From an uncultured Bacilli bacterium (lineage in GTDB: Bacteria; Bacillota_I; Bacilli_A; RF39; UBA660), in NCBI GenBank assembly GCA_934176955.1, contig CAKPOS010000007.1, forward strand, positions 19,015 through 83,014: a stretch of 64,000 nucleotides of DNA. The letters are read 5' to 3'. How positions within the stretch are numbered: position 1 is the first letter of the stretch; the number at the start of each line of letters is the position of its first letter. The notes under the pieces were generated by a model. The model was not told the DNA's origin. It made no database searches and saw nothing but the letters and a program-made list of their open reading frames with translations. The position numbers and the translations under genes are program-made. Below are positions 25,729-35,276 of this stretch, piece after piece.

Positions 25729-27036
25729 ATGAGAAGATTTTTTCAATATTTATTTTTGTTTTTTTTAGCTTTTTCTTTTTTCTTTTTAATTGCTATTATT
25801 AGGCCTGTGTGGTGTGATGAAATTTGGGTATATGGTTTTAGTCATAACATATCAGAAGGAATGGTAATTTATCGAGATTTTAATGCATTACAGATGCCGT
25901 TATATTTTTTTATATCTAGTTTTTTTCTTTTTATTTTTGGTGATTATGTTATTAGTACTCATTTGTTCGATTGTATTTTGATTGGTCTTTTATTTTTGAT
26001 GATGTATAAAAAAATTGGAATTAAATCAATATTTATTTTATTTATTCTTACTATTGGTTATAGTGGTTATAATTTATTATCTTTATTTTTATTGATGAGT
26101 ATTTTATTTTTTATTGATGCTGGTAAATATCATGATTTTCTAATAGGACTTCTTGTTGGTTTAATTTTTATTACTAAACAGAATATTGGTATTGCTTTAT
26201 TTGTTCCCTATATTTATTATTCTAAAAAGAAATTTCGGAGTATATTTTATTTTTTCATTCCATTTTTAATTATTAGTTTTTATTTTATATTGACTTCTTC
26301 GTATTTTTCTTTTTTAGACTGTGTTTTTGGGAGTATGTTTGATTTTAATCAACAAAATAAAAAACTATTTTTTTCTTTTTTATTGATTGAATTTTTTGTT
26401 ATTTGTCATTTGTTAATATTGATAAATAAAAATAGGTCTTATGATAAAAGATTATTGTATACCATGTTTTTTCAAGTTATTTCTTATCCAATTTGTGATG
26501 ATAGTCATTTGTTTTTAGCATTAATTCCTTATTTTTATATTTTATTTAGTTATCCATTCGATAAGAAAAAATTCTATTTTCTGTTATTTTTTATTTTTTA
26601 TTCCTTTTATTCACTTTTTTTAAAGCCATTTGATGTTTCTTTTGAAAATAATTCTTTTTATTTAAGAAATTTATCTACTGTTAAAATGGAATTTTTAGAT
26701 GATTTTTCTTATTTTTCAAAAAAATATGATTATTCCTACTTTATTGATTGGCAAGCTTATGTTTATAAAATTTATTATCGAAAGCCAATTGATCGATTTG
26801 ATTTTATGCTTAGTGGAAATTGTGGATATCATGGAGTGAGAAAATTGATTAAGGAAGTTGAGAATTCTTGTCAAAAGGAAACTTGTTTATTTGTTATTTA
26901 TCAAGATGATTTTAATAGTTCAATCTCTCAATGGAAGGAGATTATTGATTATGTAAAAAATCATTATTCATCTATTGAGATTGATGATGGATTTTATTTG
27001 TTAGGAAATGAGGATTATATTCATGAAAAAGAATAA
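25729..27036 (+). CDS. GT-C-like membrane glycosyltransferase, paralogue 1 of 3
   Basis: The 435-residue protein has about ten membrane helices. Its first exterior loop reads CDEIWVYGFSHNISEG and then MVIYRDFNALQMPLYF, and the C-terminal soluble part contains FDFMLSGNCGYHG. The DE pair in the first loop is the expected catalytic position of ArnT/PMT-like GT-C enzymes that use polyprenyl-phosphate sugars. The next two genes repeat the same landmarks. Sugar and acceptor are unknown; modification of wall polymers or of the exported pilus proteins would be possible. Confidence 0.6.
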   Translation: MRRFFQYLFLFFLAFSFFFLIAIIRPVWCDEIWVYGFSHNISEGMVIYRDFNALQMPLYFFISSFFLFIFGDYVISTHLFDCILIGLLFLMMYKKIGIKSIFILFILTIGYSGYNLLSLFLLMSILFFIDAGKYHDFLIGLLVGLIFITKQNIGIALFVPYIYYSKKKFRSIFYFFIPFLIISFYFILTSSYFSFLDCVFGSMFDFNQQNKKLFFSFLLIEFFVICHLLILINKNRSYDKRLLYTMFFQVISYPICDDSHLFLALIPYFYILFSYPFDKKKFYFLLFFIFYSFYSLFLKPFDVSFENNSFYLRNLSTVKMEFLDDFSYFSKKYDYSYFIDWQAYVYKIYYRKPIDRFDFMLSGNCGYHGVRKLIKEVENSCQKETCLFVIYQDDFNSSISQWKEIIDYVKNHYSSIEIDDGFYLLGNEDYIHEKE

Positions 27037-28378
27037 AAAAGATTTTGTTCGTTATCTTGCTATTTTTGTTTTAACTTTTATTGTTAGTTTTTTATATAAG
27101 GCTTTTTGTATTCCTATTACTGGGGATGAGATATGGAATTATGGATTTAGTTATAATCTTACAAAAGGGCTAATGATTTATCGGGATTTTAATTGTTTAC
27201 AAACGCCGCTTTATTTTATGATTAGTAGTTTTTTTATTCGAATTTTTGGAAATTATTTGGTTAGTGTTCATTTATTTGATTGTATTTTAATTTCTTTTTT
27301 AATGATAATGCTTTATAAAAGTATGGGATTCTATAAAAGTATTTTATTGTATACTGTTATTATTTTTAATTATTTTACTACTTATAGTTATTTTTGTATG
27401 TTTCTTTTATTTGTGATGATTTATTTGTTTGATAAAAATAAGGAGACTTGTGATGGAGTGATTTCCTTTTTATCGGGATTGATGTTGATTTCTAAACAGA
27501 GTATTGGATTACTGATGTTAATTCCTGTTTTGTTTTATAGTAAAAATAAAGTAAAGAATTTGATTATTTATTTATTGCCAATTTTTGTTTTAAGTATTTA
27601 TTTGCTTTTTCGGGGTGCTTTTTTTGACTTTATTAATTATTGCTTTTTGGGGATAATTGATTTTAATGATCATAATAAGTTTTTTACCGTTTATTTTGTT
27701 ATTGAAGTACTTTGCTGTATGTATTTATTGGTTAAGATTTTTCAATGTAAATTTAAGGATAAAAAATACTTATTTATCTTGATGTTTCAAGTTAATGCTT
27801 ATCCTATTTTTGATATTTCTCATTTTATTATTCCTTTTATTCCTGTTTTATATTGTATTTTAAAGGATTTTGATTTTGGGAGGTTAAGGTTTTATTATCG
27901 ATTTTTAATTCTTGTTTTGTTTGTTTCTTTTCCTGTTATTTATGTTTTAAAATCTATTTTTTGTTATGATTATGTTGTTAGTTTTGATGTTAGTCATTAT
28001 TTATTTTTGAGAAATAAGGGAGATGTGAATAATGTTTTAGAAAAAGAATCAAAGGTGGTTAAGGAGTATTATCAAAAGTATGATTATTCTTTTTTGATTA
28101 CTAGAAATAGTTATGCGATTAAGCTTTATAATGATATTCCAATTGGTCAGTATGATTTATTGTTAAATGGCAATATGGGGTATCATGGTAGTCAGAGAAT
28201 AGTAAAAGAAATTGATAATCTTTGTCAGAATAATTCTTGTGTGTTTTTTGTTGAGGATATGTCTAGTGAAAAAGATGGTCAATTTAGTAAGGTTATTTAT
28301 TATTATGTATTGAATCAATATCATCGAATTGCAGGGAATGGTAGTTTCTTTGTTTATGATAATCAAAAGAAAGAATAG
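27023..28378 (+). CDS. GT-C-like membrane glycosyltransferase, paralogue 2 of 3
   Basis: This 451-residue paralogue has the same order of landmarks: GDEIWNYGFSYNLTKGLMIY in the first loop, SKQSIG, FQVNAYPIFD and a C-terminal YDLLLNGNMGYHG. I prefer ATG 27023 over 27008, because TGAGGA at 27009-27014 is properly spaced for it; it overlaps the previous gene by 14 bases. A 50-base stretch at 27758-27807 is identical to the next gene, evidence of recent duplication or gene conversion. Confidence 0.6.
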   Translation: MKKNKKDFVRYLAIFVLTFIVSFLYKAFCIPITGDEIWNYGFSYNLTKGLMIYRDFNCLQTPLYFMISSFFIRIFGNYLVSVHLFDCILISFLMIMLYKSMGFYKSILLYTVIIFNYFTTYSYFCMFLLFVMIYLFDKNKETCDGVISFLSGLMLISKQSIGLLMLIPVLFYSKNKVKNLIIYLLPIFVLSIYLLFRGAFFDFINYCFLGIIDFNDHNKFFTVYFVIEVLCCMYLLVKIFQCKFKDKKYLFILMFQVNAYPIFDISHFIIPFIPVLYCILKDFDFGRLRFYYRFLILVLFVSFPVIYVLKSIFCYDYVVSFDVSHYLFLRNKGDVNNVLEKESKVVKEYYQKYDYSFLITRNSYAIKLYNDIPIGQYDLLLNGNMGYHGSQRIVKEIDNLCQNNSCVFFVEDMSSEKDGQFSKVIYYYVLNQYHRIAGNGSFFVYDNQKKE

Positions 28379-28395
28379 AAAGAGAGGTGATTTAG

Positions 28396-29742
28396 ATGAA
28401 GAAAAAAGAATTTTTAAAGTTGTTGCTTCTTTTTGCTATCTTTTTTATGATAAGTTTTTGTTATGGGGTGTTTTTTCTTCCTTTGAATGGTGATGAGATT
28501 TGGAATTATGGTTTTAGTTATAATATAGCAAAGGGATTGGTAATTTATCGTGATTTTAATGTTATGGTTACACCACTTTACTTTTTTCTTAGTAGTATTT
28601 TTATCCATTTATTTGGAATTTATTTGATTAGTATCCATTTGTTTGATTGTATATTAATTGGTTTTTTAGCAATTATTTTGTATAAGAGATTAGGGTTATA
28701 TAAGTTGCTGTTATTATATCCACTTATTATTATTTATTATTTTCCTTCTTATAATTATTTTTCTATGTTTCTTTTATTTGTGATTATTTATTTGTTAGAT
28801 AGTCATGATAATAAATATTATGATGTTGTTTCGTTTCTTGCAGGTCTTATTTTCATTTCTAAACAAAGTATTGGAATGTTTTTGTTAATTCCTGTTTTGT
28901 TTTATAGTAAAAATAGGTTAAAGAGTTTAGTTATCTATCTTATTCCTTTTTTTATTGTTAGTTTTTATCTTTTTATTCAAGGCGCTTTCTTTGAGTTTAT
29001 TAATTATTGTTTTTTAGGGATGTTTGATTTTGGAAAGAGTAATTTAGAATTTAGTATTTTTTTCTGGTTAGAGGGTTTTTTATGTTTATATTTGATTATT
29101 CAAATGGTAAAGGGAAAGTTTAGAGATAAAAAATACTTATTTATCTTGATGTTTCAAGTTAATGCTTATCCTATATTTGATATGAATCATTTTGTTGTTT
29201 GTTTGGTGCCGGTTATTTATTGTGTGGTAAAAGAGTTTAATTTTATGCGATTGAGATTCTATTATCGATTCCTTTTGCTAGGGTGTGTTTGGAGTATTTT
29301 TGTAATCTATGTTTTAAAACTTATCTTTAGTTTGGATTATCGTATTAGTTTGGAAAGTGATAAATTTTGGTATTTGAGGAATAATAGTGGGAATGATATT
29401 TCTTTGAAAAAAGAGTCAGAGATAGTTGAAAAATATTATTCAAAGTATGATTATTTTTTTATTATAGGGAGTGGTAGTTATGCAATTAAGCTTTATAGTG
29501 GTATTCCGATTGGTCAATATGATTTGCTAGCTGATGGTAATTTAGGATATTATGGAGAAGAAAGGGTTATTGGAGAAATTGATTCTCTTTGTGGTAGTCA
29601 TTCTTGTGGTTTTTTTGTGGAGAAACAGGAGTTTAAAAAATATAGTCAATTTAGCAAAAAAATTTATGATTATGTTTTAAGTCATTACAAAAAAATGTGG
29701 GGAAATGAATTTATTTTTATTTATGATAATCAAAATACTTAA
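28396..29742 (+). CDS. GT-C-like membrane glycosyltransferase, paralogue 3 of 3
   Basis: The 448-residue product is closest to paralogue 2 (GDEIWNYGFSYNIAKGLVIY, SKQSIGMFLLIPVLFYSKN, FQVNAYPIFD, YDLLADGNLGYYG). The active-site-like DE pair is kept, so all three copies look functional. It begins behind GAGAGGTG at about 28381-28388 and ends at a terminator whose first arm overlaps its stop codon. Confidence 0.6.
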   Translation: MKKKEFLKLLLLFAIFFMISFCYGVFFLPLNGDEIWNYGFSYNIAKGLVIYRDFNVMVTPLYFFLSSIFIHLFGIYLISIHLFDCILIGFLAIILYKRLGLYKLLLLYPLIIIYYFPSYNYFSMFLLFVIIYLLDSHDNKYYDVVSFLAGLIFISKQSIGMFLLIPVLFYSKNRLKSLVIYLIPFFIVSFYLFIQGAFFEFINYCFLGMFDFGKSNLEFSIFFWLEGFLCLYLIIQMVKGKFRDKKYLFILMFQVNAYPIFDMNHFVVCLVPVIYCVVKEFNFMRLRFYYRFLLLGCVWSIFVIYVLKLIFSLDYRISLESDKFWYLRNNSGNDISLKKESEIVEKYYSKYDYFFIIGSGSYAIKLYSGIPIGQYDLLADGNLGYYGEERVIGEIDSLCGSHSCGFFVEKQEFKKYSQFSKKIYDYVLSHYKKMWGNEFIFIYDNQNT

Positions 29743-29792
29743 GTTATTTTACCTATTGAGTAAAGTACTAGATAAGTATTTTAATTTTTTTT
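29732..29792 (+). terminator. terminator of the GT-C cluster
   Basis: AAAATACTT (29732-29740) pairs with AAGTATTTT (29774-29782) across a 33-base loop, with T-rich DNA after it. The arms reuse the motif of the asnS terminator. Confidence 0.6.
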
Positions 29793-29828
29793 AAATCATG
29801 ATATACTTAGAATAAATAAGGAGGAATT

Positions 29829-30293
29829 ATGAAAAAGAGAATCATAATAGAAGAAGAAAATAATCCTAAGGAAAGTACTTTTCAACGAATTGTTCATCAT
29901 CCATTTTTTGAGTGGCTACTGTATATGGTAGGGTATACGATTGTGTTAATTACGGTGTCGGTTTTATTTCAAAATCATTTTTATATTAATCCTAAGCATT
30001 TTGGAGTTTATGCGTTTTTGGCATCTGTTATTATTTATGTTTTGAATCAGACGATAAAGCCTATTTTGGTTTATGTTACTTTGCCAATTACGGCAATTAC
30101 GATGGGGTTATTTTATCCTATTATTAATGTTTTAATTTTATATCTTGCTAGTTTTCTTTTAGGGAGTAATTTTCAAATTCATGGAATTATTTTGCCATTT
30201 TTGATTGCTATTTTGATTTCTATTTTAAATATGTTTATGGAAGGAATGATTATTAAGCCAATTATTTACAAAAGGAGAGTGAAGGATGAATAG
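29829..30293 (+). CDS. YvlD/phage-holin-like superfamily IV membrane protein
   Basis: The 154-residue product has a charged head and four membrane helices, with the family pattern LNQTIKPILVYVTLPITAIT and PIINVLILYLASFLLG. Proteins of this superfamily (YvlD in Bacillus) are common, of uncertain function, and linked to envelope stress. A TATACT box at 29802-29807 and AAGGAGGA at about 29818-29825 precede it. Its end overlaps lgt by eight bases, so the two are co-translated. Confidence 0.8.
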   Translation: MKKRIIIEEENNPKESTFQRIVHHPFFEWLLYMVGYTIVLITVSVLFQNHFYINPKHFGVYAFLASVIIYVLNQTIKPILVYVTLPITAITMGLFYPIINVLILYLASFLLGSNFQIHGIILPFLIAILISILNMFMEGMIIKPIIYKRRVKDE

Positions 30294-31092
30294 GGTATTA
30301 GTTCAGATTGGTCCGATTACTGTTTATTGGTATTCTTTTTTGATATTAGTTGCAGTGATTGTTGGCTATCAAATTGTTGTTTCTTATAGTAGGAAGATTA
30401 GTTATAAGACGAATGAAATTATGGATATGGTGTTATATCTTGTGATTTTTTCTATTATTGGGGCTAGAGCGTATTATGTTATTTTTAATTTTTCTCTTTA
30501 TCAAGATGATTTGTTATCTATTTTTATGATATGGAAGGGTGGTCTTGCAATTTATGGGGGAGTTATTGCGGGTATTCTTTATATTTTGTATTATTGTAAG
30601 AAGAAGAATTTAAATTTTCTTCGGGTACTGGATATTTATTCTTTGTCTTTATTGTTAGGGCAAGCTATTGGTCGATGGGGAAATTTTTTTAATCAAGAAG
30701 CTTATGGTGGAAAGACTACATTAGCTGCTTTGAAGTCGTTGCATTTGCCTCAATTTATTATTGATGGAATGTATATTGATGGTTTTTATCGTCAACCAAC
30801 TTTTTTATATGAGTCTATTTGGTGTTTGATTGGTGTATTTATATTAATTCGTATTCGTAAAAAGTATGAGAATCAGTTTGGGAGACAAGTTTCTTTTTAT
30901 TTAATTTGGTATGGGATAGGAAGACTTTTTATTGAGGGACTTCGGAGTGATTCTTTATATTTGGGAATATTTAGAGTTAGTCAACTTGTTTCTGTTGCTA
31001 TGGTAGTTATCGGTTGCTTTTTGTCCTTTCGGATAAAACATCGTGGGGGAGTTCAAAATAAAATAATAGGAGGAGAAGATGGAAGAATATAA
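30286..31092 (+). CDS. lgt: prolipoprotein diacylglyceryl transferase
   Basis: The 268-residue polytopic protein carries the Lgt signature GRWGNFFNQEAYGG at residues 129-142, the early YWYSFLI segment and the later YESIWCL and RLFIEGLRSDSL motifs. Lgt adds diacylglycerol to the lipobox cysteine of prolipoproteins, so it would act on the lipoproteins seen at 5042 and 8181. It overlaps both neighbours by a few bases, indicating one operon from 29829 to 32507. Confidence 0.95.
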   Translation: MNRVLVQIGPITVYWYSFLILVAVIVGYQIVVSYSRKISYKTNEIMDMVLYLVIFSIIGARAYYVIFNFSLYQDDLLSIFMIWKGGLAIYGGVIAGILYILYYCKKKNLNFLRVLDIYSLSLLLGQAIGRWGNFFNQEAYGGKTTLAALKSLHLPQFIIDGMYIDGFYRQPTFLYESIWCLIGVFILIRIRKKYENQFGRQVSFYLIWYGIGRLFIEGLRSDSLYLGIFRVSQLVSVAMVVIGCFLSFRIKHRGGVQNKIIGGEDGRI

Positions 31093-31960
31093 AGTTATTG
31101 TTATTGGGGCTGGTATTAGTGGTATTTCTTGTGCAATTTATTTGAAGCGTGCTGGTATTTCTACTTTGTTGATTGAAAATAATGCTCCTGGTGGTCAGTT
31201 GAATAAAATTAGTAGTATTGAAAATTATCCTGGTTATGAAGAGGTTAGTGGTTCTGATTTAATAATGAATTTGTATTCTCAGGTGATGAAGACTGGGGTT
31301 TGTTTTGTTAGTGATGAGATTAAAAAAATTGATTACAAGAAGAAACAAGTGATGACTAAAGATAAGTGCTATGGGTTTACTTATTTGGTTTTTGCTACAG
31401 GTAGGAGAGAGAGGCTTTTACATCTTAATCATGAAGAGAAACTTTTAGGAAGAGGAATTAGTTTGTGTGCTACTTGTGATGGTGCCTTTTATCGTGGGCT
31501 TGATGTGATGGTTGTTGGGGGAGGAAGTAGTGCTGTTAGTGAGGCACTTTATTTATCCAATATTTGTCATCATGTTTATTTGGTTTATCGAAAAAGTACT
31601 TTAAGGGCTGAGGATATTTTAAAAAAGCGTCTTTCTTTGAAAGAGAATGTTACGATTTTATATGATGAGGAAATTTTGAAGTATTTATATGATGAGGAAA
31701 AGGTGACTGGGGTTTTATTAAAGAGCGGGAAAGAGATTCAAGTTGCGGGAATTTTTTTGGCAGTTGGTTCTATTCCTAATAGTGAGTTATTTACTGGTAA
31801 AAAAAGAGATGGCTATATTATTGTTGATCAAAATGGGAAAAGTAGTATTCCTGATGTTTATGCTTGTGGAGATGTTATTTCGAAAGAGGTATATCAATTG
31901 GTGACAGCTAGTCATGATGGGGTTATGGTTGCTAGTGATATTATTAAGAAATGTGTTTAG
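31079..31960 (+). CDS. trxB: thioredoxin reductase
   Basis: The 293-residue flavoprotein has the FAD motif GAGISGISCAIYL near the N terminus, the redox pair C130-A-T-C133 followed by Asp, the NADPH motif GGGSSAVSEALYL, and a C-terminal FAD motif YACGD. The usual HRR before the phosphate-binding loop reads YRK here, so one arginine for the NADPH 2'-phosphate is replaced by lysine. It reduces thioredoxin in the cytoplasm. The lgt-trxB order is common in Bacillota. GGAGGAGAAG directly precedes the ATG. Confidence 0.92.
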   Translation: MEEYKVIVIGAGISGISCAIYLKRAGISTLLIENNAPGGQLNKISSIENYPGYEEVSGSDLIMNLYSQVMKTGVCFVSDEIKKIDYKKKQVMTKDKCYGFTYLVFATGRRERLLHLNHEEKLLGRGISLCATCDGAFYRGLDVMVVGGGSSAVSEALYLSNICHHVYLVYRKSTLRAEDILKKRLSLKENVTILYDEEILKYLYDEEKVTGVLLKSGKEIQVAGIFLAVGSIPNSELFTGKKRDGYIIVDQNGKSSIPDVYACGDVISKEVYQLVTASHDGVMVASDIIKKCV

Positions 31961-31973
31961 GAAGTGATTTTTT

Positions 31974-32507
31974 GTGTTTCAGAAAAATTTTAGTTTGAGT
32001 ACGGTTTTAATGGGGATTTTGTATTTTGTTTTGGGGATTGTTTTTATTGCGGCTACGGATGAATTACTGAAGACTTTTAATTATATTTTAGTTTGTATTT
32101 GTGCTGTGATTGGGGTTGTTCAAATTTTAGCGTTTTTTTTAGAGAAAGATTATCAGAAGAATAATTATACGGATTTATTAATTGGGGTTGTTTTTATTTG
32201 GGTTAGTTTAGTTTTATATATTTATTATGGCTTTATGATCAATATTTTACCTATTTTGTTTAGTTTATATTTGTTTGTTATGGCAATTGAAATGTGGGTA
32301 AGATATGTTCATTTAAAAGAGTTTGTTAATATTCGAAGAGGAAAGTATTTGTTTCTTGGATTTGTAGCAATTGTTGTTGGATTATTGCTTATCTTTAATC
32401 CAGGAGGGGTTATTTTAACTTATTTAAAAGTTACTGGGGTTTATTTAATTTTAGTATCTTTATTATATTTTTCGTTGTGTTTTCATTTTCTTAAGAATCG
32501 GTCATGA
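31974..32507 (+). CDS. DUF308/HdeD-like membrane protein
   Basis: The 177-residue product contains six membrane helices in two similar halves (GILYFVLGIVFI and FVAIVVGLLLIFNPG), the pattern of DUF308/HdeD proteins. Function is not established outside acid resistance in enterics. It starts at GTG 31974 behind AGGAAGTGA. It is the last gene before a strong terminator. Confidence 0.7.
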   Translation: MFQKNFSLSTVLMGILYFVLGIVFIAATDELLKTFNYILVCICAVIGVVQILAFFLEKDYQKNNYTDLLIGVVFIWVSLVLYIYYGFMINILPILFSLYLFVMAIEMWVRYVHLKEFVNIRRGKYLFLGFVAIVVGLLLIFNPGGVILTYLKVTGVYLILVSLLYFSLCFHFLKNRS

Positions 32508-32550
32508 TATTAGTTCATAAAGTTTATTGATTTGAATAAGATAAAGTAAG

Positions 32551-32589
32551 AGTTAGTCAAAAAATAATTTGGTTTGATTAACTTTTTTT
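32551..32589 (+). terminator. terminator after the lgt-trxB operon
   Basis: AGTTAGTCAAA (32551-32561) pairs with TTTGATTAACT (32573-32583) with one G-T pair, then a run of T. Confidence 0.85.
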
Positions 32590-32627
32590 GTTTACTACCA
32601 AGATAACGAACAATTGTTCTTTATCTG

Positions 32628-32656
32628 TTGACTTTGAGAAAATAAAATGATAAAAT
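32628..32656 (+). promoter_or_regulatory. sigma-A promoter of the yqeG-sigH operon
   Basis: TTGACT at 32628-32633 and TAAAAT at 32651-32656 with a 17-base spacer, 39 bases before the yqeG ATG. Confidence 0.75.
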
Positions 32657-32694
32657 CTATGATGTGTGTATGAAGAAGAAAGAGGGGGAATGAG

Positions 32695-33213
32695 ATGAAA
32701 AAATTTATCCCAAAAATGTATCAAGAAAGTATTTATCAAATTGATTATCTCTCTTTAAAAAAAAGAGGGGTAAAGTTACTTTTATTTGATTTAGATAATA
32801 CCTGTGTTGGCTATCATGAAAAAAATCCTACGGTAGAATTAAAAAAGTTATTTAAAAAGTTAAAAAAACTTGATTTTACGGTAATTATTTTTTCTAATGC
32901 GCCTAAAAAAAGACTTGTTCCTTTTCAAGAGTTGGGAGTAGTTTGTCACCATTCTTCGATGAAACCGTTTACTTATCACTTTAAAAAGGTGATGAAAAGG
33001 TATCATTTTAAAAAAGAAGAAGTATGTATTATCGGGGATCAATTGTTTACTGATATTTGTGGGGGAAATAAAGCAGGTATTGTTACTTGTTTAGTTGATC
33101 CTGTTACTGAGGAAGATTTTATTTTTACCAAAATTCTTCGAGCAATGGAAGGATTTGTTTTCTTTCGATTTGCTAATCATGATATCTTAAAAAAGGGGGA
33201 GTATTATGAGTAA
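32695..33213 (+). CDS. yqeG: YqeG-family HAD-IIIA phosphatase
   Basis: The 172-residue protein has HAD motif I D32-L-D34-N-T, motif II IIFSNAP, and motif III GDQLFTDICGGNKAG. YqeG proteins are HAD phosphatases of the phosphatidylglycerophosphate-phosphatase-like group, always next to yqeH in Bacillota. It overlaps yqeH by eight bases. GGGGGAATGAG upstream is the ribosome site. Confidence 0.9.
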   Translation: MKKFIPKMYQESIYQIDYLSLKKRGVKLLLFDLDNTCVGYHEKNPTVELKKLFKKLKKLDFTVIIFSNAPKKRLVPFQELGVVCHHSSMKPFTYHFKKVMKRYHFKKEEVCIIGDQLFTDICGGNKAGIVTCLVDPVTEEDFIFTKILRAMEGFVFFRFANHDILKKGEYYE

Positions 33214-34183
33214 ATGTCGTGGTTGTGGTGTTTTATTGCAAGATTCTTCACCACTTGAACTTGGCTATACTATGGATATTCAGAGCTATTTATGTGAAAG
33301 ATGTTTTCGTCTTAAACATTATGGGGAATATAGAAATGTTTCTTTAACGAATGATGATTATAAAAAGATTATTGCTTCAATTCCTAAAGATGGTTTGGTT
33401 TTGTATGTAACAGATATTTTATCTTTGGATTTGGATTTTCTTTCTTTTTTTGAAAATGTTTTGTTAGTGGTTACGAAAAGGGATATTATGCCGAAGAGTT
33501 TAAATGAAGAGAAGACTAGAAATTACTTTTTAAAGAGATATTCTAATATTTTGGATGTTGTTGTTGTAAGTAGTATAAAAAATTATCATTTGGATTTATT
33601 GTATAAACAAATTCTTACTTATGTTAAGGATAGAGTTTATTTGGTTGGAAATACAAATTCTGGGAAAAGTACACTTTTAAATCAATTTATTCATGATTAC
33701 GGTGAAGGAGAAGGAATGATTACTACTAGTATGTATCCTTCGACGACTTTGAATGAGGTAAGAATTGATTTTCCTGATTTTACATTGATTGATACTCCTG
33801 GGTTACTTGGTAAAGGAAATCTTGTCCATCTTTTAGATAAGAAGGAATTAAAGATGGTAACGCCTAGAAAAGAGATTCGACCTAAGAGTTGTCAAGTAGA
33901 GGGTAAAGGTAGTCTATTGGTTGGGGATTTTGTACGAATAGATTATGAAGCTATGAAAAGAAGTAGTTTTGTGATTTATGTTTCTAATGACGTTCCTATT
34001 CGATTTGCTAATTATGAAAAAAATATTTATCGGGATAGAAGATGTGTTCAGTATTTTGTGGACAAGGGTAAAGATATTGTTATTCCTGGTCTTGGTTTTA
34101 TTAAATTTATGGGGAATTTTACGATAACTTTATATTTACCTTATGAGGTAGATGCGAAGGTGAGGGATAGTTTTATTGCATGA
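33206..34183 (+). CDS. yqeH: ribosome-biogenesis GTPase YqeH
   Basis: The 325-residue product has a zinc finger (C4, C7, C30, C33) and a circularly permuted GTPase: the KRD of the G4 motif precedes the P-loop GNTNSGKST (G148-T156), and DTPG comes after it. YqeH acts in assembly of the 30S subunit. It is somewhat shorter than Bacillus YqeH (about 366 residues), mainly in the C-terminal domain. Its stop overlaps the next ATG (ATGA). Confidence 0.93.
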   Translation: MSKCRGCGVLLQDSSPLELGYTMDIQSYLCERCFRLKHYGEYRNVSLTNDDYKKIIASIPKDGLVLYVTDILSLDLDFLSFFENVLLVVTKRDIMPKSLNEEKTRNYFLKRYSNILDVVVVSSIKNYHLDLLYKQILTYVKDRVYLVGNTNSGKSTLLNQFIHDYGEGEGMITTSMYPSTTLNEVRIDFPDFTLIDTPGLLGKGNLVHLLDKKELKMVTPRKEIRPKSCQVEGKGSLLVGDFVRIDYEAMKRSSFVIYVSNDVPIRFANYEKNIYRDRRCVQYFVDKGKDIVIPGLGFIKFMGNFTITLYLPYEVDAKVRDSFIA

Positions 34184-34566
34184 AAAATGTAGAAGATGTT
34201 CGTTTGATTAATGTGATTGCACTTGCTTATTTGGGAGATGCAATTTATGAGGTGTATATTCGTGAGTCTTTGATTCGACTTGGTATTGTTCGGGTAGAAG
34301 AATTGCAAAAAAAGGCAGTTTTTTATGTATCTGCTAAAGGACAAGCTAGTATTTTGAAGCGTTTGCTTGATGAAAATAAGCTTACTTCAGAAGAGATTGA
34401 TATTGTGAAAAGAGGTAGAAATTATAAGAGAAGTAGTCATCCTAAGCATACGGATATTTTGACTTATAAATTATCTACTGGCTTTGAGACTTTAATTGGT
34501 TATTTGTATTTGTCTAAGAATGAAGAGAGGTTAGCAGAAATATTTGATTATATCGAGGTGAAATAA
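34180..34566 (+). CDS. mrnC: mini-ribonuclease 3
   Basis: The 128-residue protein is an RNase III catalytic domain without a dsRNA-binding domain. AYLGDAIYEVYIRE carries D20 and E24, the metal ligands, and RGRNYKRSSHPKH is typical of MrnC. MrnC matures 23S rRNA ends in Bacillota. The order mrnC-rlmB-sigH is conserved in Bacillus, with a gene missing between rlmB and sigH here. Confidence 0.92.
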   Translation: MKNVEDVRLINVIALAYLGDAIYEVYIRESLIRLGIVRVEELQKKAVFYVSAKGQASILKRLLDENKLTSEEIDIVKRGRNYKRSSHPKHTDILTYKLSTGFETLIGYLYLSKNEERLAEIFDYIEVK

Positions 34567-35276
34567 TGTATATATATGGTAAAAATGTGGCAAAAGAGGC
34601 TTTAAGAAGTGATGATGAAATTTTAAAGGTTTATTTAAGTCGGAATTTTCATGATGAAGAAGTTTTTCAATTGATTCGAAAGAGAAAGATAAAAATTACT
34701 TTTTTAGATAGTCAAGTGATGGATAAGAAGGTAGATGGTCATCATCAAGGGATTATTTTAGAAATTTCGGAAGTAAAGACTTATTCTTTGGATAATTTTT
34801 TAGAAAGTATCCATGATAAGGATAGGGTTCTTATCGTTATGTTGGATCATTTAGAAGATCCACATAATTTTGGAGCAATTATTCGTACTGCTGAAGCTTT
34901 AGGGGTAGATGCTATTATTATTCCTAATGATCGAAGTGTTACGGTAAATTCTACTGTGGTTAAAATTTCTGCTGGAGCAATTAGTTATATGAAGATTGTT
35001 CGTGTAGCAAATTTGGGAAGTGCTATTTCTAAGTTAAAAAAGCATGATTTTTGGATTGTTGGTACGGATATGGATGGTGAAGATTATTCTAAGATAAATT
35101 ATCCAGAAAGAACTTGTCTTATTATTGGAAATGAAGGTAAGGGGATTTCTAATATTATTAGGAAGAATTGTGATTTTATTGCTAGTATTCCCATGAGTGG
35201 TAAGATTAATAGTTTGAATGCTTCTGTTTCTTGTGGAATAGTTTTATCAGAAATAGTTTTATCAAGGAGAAGATAA
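34566..35276 (+). CDS. rlmB: 23S rRNA 2'-O-methyltransferase of the TrmH/SpoU family
   Basis: The 236-residue product has an N-terminal substrate-binding domain (YIYGKNVAKEAL, DGHHQGIILEIS) and the SpoU knot: LDHLEDPHNFGAIIRTAEALG, LIIGNEGKGIS and SLNASVSCGIVLSE. It methylates a ribose in 23S rRNA. Start and end each share one base with the neighbouring genes, showing tight coupling in the operon. Confidence 0.92.
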   Translation: MYIYGKNVAKEALRSDDEILKVYLSRNFHDEEVFQLIRKRKIKITFLDSQVMDKKVDGHHQGIILEISEVKTYSLDNFLESIHDKDRVLIVMLDHLEDPHNFGAIIRTAEALGVDAIIIPNDRSVTVNSTVVKISAGAISYMKIVRVANLGSAISKLKKHDFWIVGTDMDGEDYSKINYPERTCLIIGNEGKGISNIIRKNCDFIASIPMSGKINSLNASVSCGIVLSEIVLSRRR

